From positions 186,001 through 250,000 of the forward strand of contig NC_016474.1 of NCBI RefSeq assembly GCF_000226095.1: 64,000 nt of DNA, given 5' to 3'. A program made the translations under genes and the position numbers. Under the pieces are notes generated by a model. It was not told where the DNA came from, did not search any database, and saw nothing but the letters and a program-made list of their open reading frames with translations. How positions within the stretch are numbered: position 1 is the stretch's first letter; every line of letters begins with the position of its first letter. Of this stretch, positions 57,656 through 64,000 are shown piece by piece. Source of the stretch: Thermothelomyces thermophilus ATCC 42464 (Eukaryota > Ascomycota > Sordariomycetes > Sordariales > Chaetomiaceae).

Positions 57656-58101
57656 TATAACGAACCTAATTTAGACTTCTTCTAAAAGTGTTCAGACAAA
57701 GGTAGATTAAGAGGGACAAGCGGGCAGGTCGTCTAAGGGATTTGGTGAAGCTAAAGGGTTTCTAACAACACTAGAGTTATCTCTTATAGTAATTAATAAT
57801 GCTTGGTATAAGTACTGTAATTATGATTATTACTACTAGTAAACTCCTAGAGTCTACCTAACGAGTGACTAGCTAGCTATATATATATAATTATCTATCC
57901 CTCTTTAATAGTTATCATTAGTACTATTTCTCCTTTTACCCCGTAATTCTGTATTATCGATGGTGACATGTTATTATTATTAGTGAAGACCTTAATCTTG
58001 GTGGTGATAATCTTCTAATTGGTCTATTAAGTGATTGGCTGTCGGAATGTCTTATGTCCTAGCTATAGCCTGCTAGGCTGTCTATATGCTTATTCGTGAC
58101 A
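57656..58101 (-). repeat. Gy1-F 5' LTR (446 bp, U3 subtype A)
   Basis: TATAACGAACC to TCGTGACA, partner of 42945-43390, followed by the ATATA duplication. Confidence 0.93.
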
Positions 58102-58488
58102 ATATATAATATTATATTAGGCTTCCTATAGATAGAATACTAGGAAGTTATATTAGATATATATATATAAGCGTCCTTAAGATTAGAACGTAACTAGGAC
58201 TACTTATCTATAAGGTCTCTTTATAGCTAAGATAGATAGGAATCTTCTAAATTATAAGTATAGTCTTTATAGGTATAGTATAAAGGGTATAGAAAAAGAA
58301 GACTTTTAATACCTTCCTAGTTACTAGTATCTAGGAAATAATACCTATCCTAAAAATAAAATACTAATTTAATAGAGATAGTATAGGAAATAAGAACACC
58401 TAACCTAAACCTAATATAAAGTTAAAGGTTACCTTACTAGACAAACTTTATAACTTTACTAACCTCTTTAATAAGGAGAAAGCTAGTA
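58102..58488 (+). pseudogene. Gy2 pol, piece 2: region between protease and RT
   Basis: Collinear with the complement of about 25140-25520 in the minus-strand Gy2. It breaks inside GAGAAAGCTAGTA, the target of LINE5. Confidence 0.75.
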
Positions 58489-58559
58489 TTGATATTGTTA
58501 TTATTATTAGTCTTATACTACTATACTAATAAGTATACTAGAGCCTCTTTAGTTATATA

Positions 58560-61500
58560 TAAAGGAAACTATACCTAATAGGCTAGATAAAAACCTCTAT
58601 TATACCTTTAACGCCTAATCTGTAATACTAATATACTATAATGAAACGGAGAAGTGGCTAGAATAGCCCTATAGAGGCCTTACCTCCTAGTCTAGCCTCC
58701 CTATAAGGTAGTATTCTAGGAGCCTCCCTAGGTCTATTAGCCATTATAGAACCTTTCTTACTAAACAATAGTTATAGGCCCCTATACCCTATAAAACGAG
58801 GTCTAGGTCCCTTTACGACCGTATTTCCTAGGTTTCCTACGTTCGGCTTCTTAGTAGGTTTAGGCACTAAATAACTAGGTGCTCTATAGTTTCCTTCCCC
58901 TAACTATAGGTATAGTAGGGGGTACTAACCCCTAGGACTTAAACCTTAAAACGGAGGTTATAGAGGCTAATAGCCGTTATATGGGCCTGTACTAGTAGGG
59001 AGCTCTAGGCCTTTATTAGGCCCTGGTGCCTTTATAGGCCTTTCCTTATAAAAACCTGGTATAGAGGGTCCTTATCTAACATATATTATATCCTCTTACC
59101 GGCTTAGTTGGCCCTCTAGCGATTGCTCTAGCTAGCTACTATAGCTACTTCTATGGCCTATAGCCCTCTCTATAGGGCCCATAGGGGGGTTAGAGCCCCT
59201 CTATAGCCTTCCTAGACCTACTACCGGACTATCGACCTTGTTACCTTTAGGGCTATAGGTTTTAGCTCCTAGCCCCTTGCTCTAGCCCTTCTCTTCCGGA
59301 ACCTCCAGCTTAGCCTATTATAGGCCTATTAGATAAGAGCCCTTATAAGGACTTAGGAAGCTCCGAGGCCTACCCTAGTCTATAGAAGTAGCTAGTTAAG
59401 TTTAGCTTTGAAGTTGGCTAGCCTTTTATTAAGATAGAGGTTAAGGGGTAGTATATAGGCTTCTATTTTAAGGCACCAAATAAAGGTAGCCTTATAAGCC
59501 TTAGTAACTATTTAAAGGGCCCTATATTAGGCCTTTAATAGTTCCCTAGCAGGGCCTTCCGGCTTATCCCCTAGCTTAATAAGCTTATAGAAGTTCGAGG
59601 CCCTATATACCAGGGCGTTATAGATATACTTAATATAGACCTTATAGGCCTATAGGAAGCTAGGGCCCTAGGTTTTCATAGTAAGCCTAGTTAGGGTAAA
59701 CTCCCAGGTTTCTAGCTTCTTAGCCACCCTTATATAGTAAGGGCCTTAGTATAGCCTTTAGGCTAGCTAGACCCTAAGGAATCTAGCTAACTTCAAAAGG
59801 GCTATAATAATAATGCCCCCTCCAGGCTATAGGAGCTCTAGTAGTTACAATTACTGTTTCTAGCCCCTATTAAAACAGATAGGTTTACACTTTTCTAGGG
59901 TAAAAGCTATACCCTAGGTCCTTGCCTACTATAGGTAGGCCTTTTAGGCCCTCTATAGCTAACCATTATAGGCCTCCTTAGCCCTCCTAAAGGTTAAAAG
60001 GTTAATATTGTTGGCGAAGCCTATTAAACTAACCGTAAGGTAAGCCTAGCAAATGGCCTAGTAGAGAGAGGCTATATAAAAGATAAATAGTATAGGAGAG
60101 AGGGGTAACCCTTATGGGACCCTAGCCCTTACTGCTATATCCTCTATTTCCTAGCTATTAAAGTAAAGGATAGCTACCCTATCCTATAGCTACTCCCTAA
60201 CCTAGACCATTACCTACTTTAGGAAGCCCTAGCTCTATAAAGTAGCTAGTAGCTAGATATAGATAATAGTATTAAAAGCCCCTAAGATATTAAGCTATTG
60301 GAAGGAAGTAGCCGCCTTATACCTCTAAGCCTCCTAGACCTAAGCTATAATAAGCTAAATGGCTAGTTCTATGGACCTATATTCCTAGTTATCTATCTAT
60401 CTAGCTAGGGAAAGCCTATAGGCCTCTATAATAGTCGTTACCTTCTAAGTAACTATAGCCTCTAGTACCTTACCTACTATTAATAGGAGTGCTATAGGCC
60501 TATAGCTACCTAGGGTAAAGTAGGCCTATAAGGGTTTACTAGGCTTATAGAAAACTATTATCTTAGCCTTTTTAAACTAGGCTAGGAAATAGCTAAGCTA
60601 TAGGCTTTTTAAGGCTAGTATAGCTAATATCTAATAGAGTAGCTGCCTATAGGCCTTTAATAGACCTATAGGGAAGAAATTCTCCCCTAGGGCTTCCTAT
60701 AAGGCTACCTTAGCTAGTACTACTCTAACTTTATCTATTATAACCTCCTAGCTTACTTCGAACTTTAGCTCCTAATGGTCATTTAATTCTAGATTATTAA
60801 TATCTAATAGGTCTACTTCTAGGTTTAGAAAGAACTTGTTAGCTGGTACTTTAGCCTTTTATTACTAGGTTATAAGCCCTCTTTTAAAGGCTAGGAGCTT
60901 TAAAGGGTTAATCGGTAGGTAGCTTTATAGGCTTACCTACTGCTCTAACCTCCATAATAAGTCTAGCTAATTAGTTACCTCCTATAATATAGCTCTCTAG
61001 CTCTTAGTCTTTATAGCTATAATAGACTAGGGCTAGGAGTTCTTAATATAACTAGAGGGACACAAGGTGTAGATTTGTTTTTCCGATTCTATAGAGCTTT
61101 GTTATATATAATAGGTATAAATAGGGGTTGCCTATCTAGGGGCACTAGACAGATAGACAAGGACAACAGAAAGCTTTTAACACTCGTTTACTTTAATAGA
61201 TTAGAGTAACAGGATATAGTTCTTAGAGGGATATTACTATCGCTATCTTCGCCTCTATCGTTATTAGCGTCCGGATAGCCGGACTTGCCTACTATGGCCG
61301 TAAATACTTAGATGCCCTAGACATTTTGAGCCGAAGCTCCTCCCTATCCAATCAGACAAAGGTTTGGTTCTAGAGGTACTAAGTAGTGCCTTAGAGGGTT
61401 AGTACTAGCTTAATAATAGTCTTAGCCTAGTCCTATAAGGCCTACCTAAGTATCTCCTATATATAGGGGTTTAGGGTGTTTTTATAGGCCTTCTCTGCCT

Positions 61501-62390
61501 CCTTGGCCTACTTATAGGCCTCTTAAACCTCCTTTATTTACTATCGAGCTCGTTTACTACCTGTACTAGCCTTCTTTGCTAGAGCTAAGACTATAGCTAT
61601 CTCCTTAAGGGCCTCTATAAGCCTATTAAAGGCCTATAGAAGCTCCTTTAAACCTTAGAAGATAGGCCTAGCCGGGGCTAAAGCCTACCTACTAAGCCAG
61701 AGTAGGAGGTAGGCCGCCTCGGCCTATATAGCCTCCCTATCTAGGCTCTTCTAGTCTTACCCTTTACTAGCTAGTATAGGTCTACTAATCCCCTAGAGAG
61801 AGATATATAGGGCCTATAGGTAGTAGTTAGACTTCCTATATTCTATAATATCCCTATAGGTTATTTCTAGCCTAGCTAAGGCCTAAAATAGGTCTATTAT
61901 AGAAGGTAAGCCACGTTAGTCCCCTTAGGGGGCCTTAGTAACCTAGTTATATAATATATATAGGTCGAGGTCCTATTAGTCTATAAGGCTAACGAGGTCC
62001 CTAGCCCTTAGGCTAAGCCTATCAAATAGGTCCTAGACTAGGTAGTAGAGGTTAAAGCTACCTATAAGGACTAGGGGGTAGGTTGGCTAAGGTAGGGCTA
62101 GTAGGTCCTATAAGAGGGCCTACTCTCCCTTGATATTATAGACTAACTAGAGCTTAAACCCCCTCTTTCCTAGGGCTAGAAAGGTCAACCTATACTAGTT
62201 CTCCTCTACTAAATAGTCCTATTGGCTAATTAAGAAGCGCTTAGCTACTAGAATAGCTGCCTTGCCTTTAGGCTTATAAATTAGGTAGTAGTTTAAAGCC
62301 CTAAGGTAGTAGGTTAACCCTATAAATCGGTTAATCTATAGTTCTTAGATAGCTAATAGCTTATATTTAGCTTTTTCTAGTAGGACCCTA
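58560..62390 (-). pseudogene. LINE5 ORF2: endonuclease and reverse transcriptase, RIP-degraded
   Basis: In sense order: an endonuclease of the exonuclease-endonuclease-phosphatase fold starts near 62390 with KQALQVLLEEAEY and has a G-(D/S)-F-N-L-type motif near 62045-62065. RT runs from about 60800, with RPIALLLIVGK and PLSPILF segments, and the active site FADD changed to FANN at 60007-60018. The C-terminal region ends near 58560. Many Gln and Trp codons are now TAG. The protein would nick target DNA and copy the LINE RNA in place. Confidence 0.8.
61022..61168 (+). repeat. LTR3 3'-end fragment inside LINE5
   Basis: It matches the last 150 bp or so of LTR3 (4695-4842), from GACTAGGGCTA to GACAACA. 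It lies between the LINE RT region and the linker. It lacks the LTR 5' part and has no visible target duplication. Confidence 0.7.
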
Positions 62391-62800
62391 AGGGCCTATT
62401 TATTATCTTAGGTGTTCTACTAGAGGAGCTTAATTTGTATTCAAGGTAGCTAGGGCGGAGGCCGAGGGTATAATAATAGGCTCTATAGCTATTACCCCCT
62501 TGGCTAATTACGAAAAGGAAGGGTTTCTAGGCTACAGAAAGGAGATATAGGTCTGTCAAGCATCGAATAAGGTACTTTTAGCTGCCTACTAGGCTAGGGT
62601 AGGCCTCCTATAAGGGCGTTTAGCCCTAGTTTAGTAATGGTTATTATCTTCTAGTTAGCTACTAAACTCGAAGGCTATCTTCTAGTACGGTTACTTTAGT
62701 GGTTAGAAGGTTTAAAGTCTATATTAGTAGGTCTCCCTAGCCCTTTCCTAGGCCTTGACTTTCTTTAGCTAGCCCTTATACTAGGCTATATAAGGGACTA

Positions 62801-64000
62801 GAGAAAGTTAGTAGACTTCCCTTATATTATAGTATAGCTAATTACTATATTAAGTTAAAAGAGGGCCTAGATAGAAAGAGTCCTAAGCTCTTATAGGGGC
62901 CTCTCTATAATATATTATAAGACTACTTATTATAAGTCTAAAAGCAAGTCGTTGACGTACTAGATAAGGGGTAGATCTAAGCTAGCTCCTCTTTAGCTAT
63001 TACTCCTATCCTCTTAATAAAGAAAGCAGATAGAGGATAGAGGTTTTATATTAACTATTAGATACTAAATAAGATTATAAAGCAAGATCGATACCCCCTT
63101 CTATTTATTAAGGAGATGCTTTACTCTTTAGCTAGAGCTAAGTGATTTATAAAGCTTGATATCTAGGTAGCCTTTCATTATATCTAGATTATAGAAGGTT
63201 ATAAGTATTTAATAGTCTTATAGACCTAGTTTAGCCTCTTTAAGTAGCTTATTCACCCCTTTAGACTTATAAGTATATCTATGACCTTCTAATAATATAT
63301 TAATAATACTTTTAGCCTAATACTTAAAGACTTTATAATAGTATATCTTAATAATATCTCAATCTATACTTTAGGTAGTACGAAAGATTATATAAGATAG
63401 GTAAGGGATATACTCTAAAGGTTATAAAAAGTAAGACTTATATTAAACCTTAAGAAGTATATACTTATTATAAAGGAAGTTAAATACCTTAGCTATATTA
63501 TAAAGGTAAGGGTCTAGGTCTGCTTAGACCTTAAATAGCTAGTTACTATCTATAAGTAAGAGGTACTATAGAAGGTTTAAAGAGTATAGAGTTTCCTAGG
63601 GTTTATAAACTTCTATTAAGACTTTATTCCTAACTTTTCTAAGTTAACTATACTCTTAATATGATTAACTTAGAAGAATACCCTATTTTGATAGAAGACT
63701 AAGGAATGAAAGGCCTTTAAAGCTCTTAAGATAGCTTTTATATTAGAACCTATTCTAGTATAATAGGACCCTAAATAGAAGATAATACTTAAGGTAGATT
63801 ACTCTAGGATAGTATTAAGAGGGTATTCATCCTAGTAAGGAGAAGATAGGGTCTTATATCTTATAGCCTACTATTCCATAAAACTATCTCTAGATAAATA
63901 GAACTATATAATTTATAACAAGGAACTACTTACGATTATCCTATACCTAAAGGCTTAGTTAGCTAAGCTTTATAGTATTACTACCCTCTTTAAGATCCTA
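62801..64000 (+). pseudogene. Gy2 pol, piece 3: reverse transcriptase and RNase H start
   Basis: The Gy2 pol frame resumes after LINE5. RT segments include PILLIKKADRGQRFYIN (about 63000-63050) and YLDD changed to YLNN at 63344-63355, then a GFINFY-like segment near 63600. RNase H begins near 63780 and runs to the window end. Collinear with the complement of about 24000-25100. Confidence 0.85.

Larger units (their letters stand above)
42945..58101 (-). mobile_element. Gy1-F, Ty3/Gypsy chromovirus (U3 subtype A), split by Gy1-G
   Basis: 446-bp LTRs at 42945-43390 and 57656-58101, with an ATATA target duplication (42940-42944 and 58102-58106), inserted in Gy2 pol. Gy1-G sits inside its gag in the opposite orientation. 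Removing Gy1-G and one TACGT copy restores the 754-codon gag frame exactly. Confidence 0.93.
58489..62800 (-). mobile_element. LINE5, Tad1-like non-LTR element, nearly complete ORF2
   Basis: Flanked by a duplication of about 13 bp (GAGAAAGCTAGTA at 58476-58488, GAGAAAGTTAGTA at 62801-62813, one C/T change). In plus coordinates: a short TTATTATTATT tail at 58498, ORF2 C-terminus, RT (59850-60800), linker, endonuclease (about 61800-62380) and the end of ORF1 (62400-62800), all minus strand. 5'-truncated relative to LINE2. It also contains an LTR3 fragment at 61022-61168. Confidence 0.88.
41103..64000 (+). mobile_element. Gy2 element, plus strand, runs off the window, heavily nested
   Basis: 5' LTR 41103-41431, gag from ATG 41489, and pol in three pieces: to 42944, 58102-58488 and 62801-64000. 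Between them lie Gy1-F (with Gy1-G inside) and LINE5. Removing the insertions restores collinearity with the minus-strand Gy2 pol. The left flank is GATAT; the right end is beyond the window. Confidence 0.88.

Noticed and set aside
1-64000. A host gene or a captured metabolic cluster
   Set aside because: Every coding trace I could read belongs to retrotransposons or to their antisense frames.

Overview
The window looks like a heterochromatic, transposon-only block from a filamentous ascomycete (Pezizomycotina). The coding traces belong to LTR retrotransposons of the Ty3/Gypsy chromovirus type and to Tad1-like LINEs. Nearly all are wrecked by C-to-T and G-to-A transitions concentrated in CpA/TpG, the mark of repeat-induced point mutation (RIP). 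Stops inside the old frames are nearly always TAG or TAA (former CAG, CAA, TGG), and zinc-binding Cys codons have become Tyr. I see no host gene, rRNA, tRNA or CRISPR. Names used here are local: Gy1 (copies A to G), Gy2 and Gy3 are Gypsy families; LINE1 to LINE5 are LINE copies; LTR3 is a further LTR type.

Layout. 1-3546: two partial Gy1 copies (A, B; minus), each an LTR plus most of gag. 3547-4438: unassigned AT-rich DNA. 4439-4842: LTR3. 4844-27361: a minus-strand Gy2 whose 3' LTR is split by Gy1-C (5020-18444), which encloses Gy1-D (7538-15071); LINE1 (about 19391-21222) sits in the Gy2 3' region. 27362-29402: parts of two LINEs in opposite orientation. 29403-29960 and 39729-41102: two pieces of one Gy3 pol gene, now in opposite orientations, with LINE4 between them; LINE4 is interrupted by the complete Gy1-E (31431-39028). 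41103-64000: a plus-strand Gy2 running off the window, interrupted by Gy1-F (42945-58101, minus), which itself contains Gy1-G (47963-55528, plus), and by LINE5 (58489-62800). Target-site duplications read directly from the sequence support much of the nesting: GCCCT for E, TACGT for G, ATATA for F, CCAGG/CTAGG for C, and about 13 bp for LINE5.

Gy1 organisation is LTR, gag (a 754-codon frame of the same length in five copies), pol in the -1 frame (protease, RT, RNase H, integrase, chromodomain), polypurine tract, LTR. Between pol and the 3' LTR every complete copy also carries an antisense gene (aORF). It shows a C-x2-C-x6-C-x8-C-x2-C-x6-C array, which is the spacing of a fungal Zn2Cys6 cluster, then a putative intron, a coiled-coil-like second exon and a conserved tail. 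Its 3' end overlaps the end of pol. The aORF subtype goes together with the LTR U3 subtype while gag-pol is shared, so aORF plus U3 behaves as an exchangeable module. Gy2 also has an unrelated antisense frame in the corresponding place. I consider this antisense-gene arrangement the most interesting signal in the window.

Limits: boundaries are from reading by eye, decayed gene ends are approximate, and I ran no alignment or database search.
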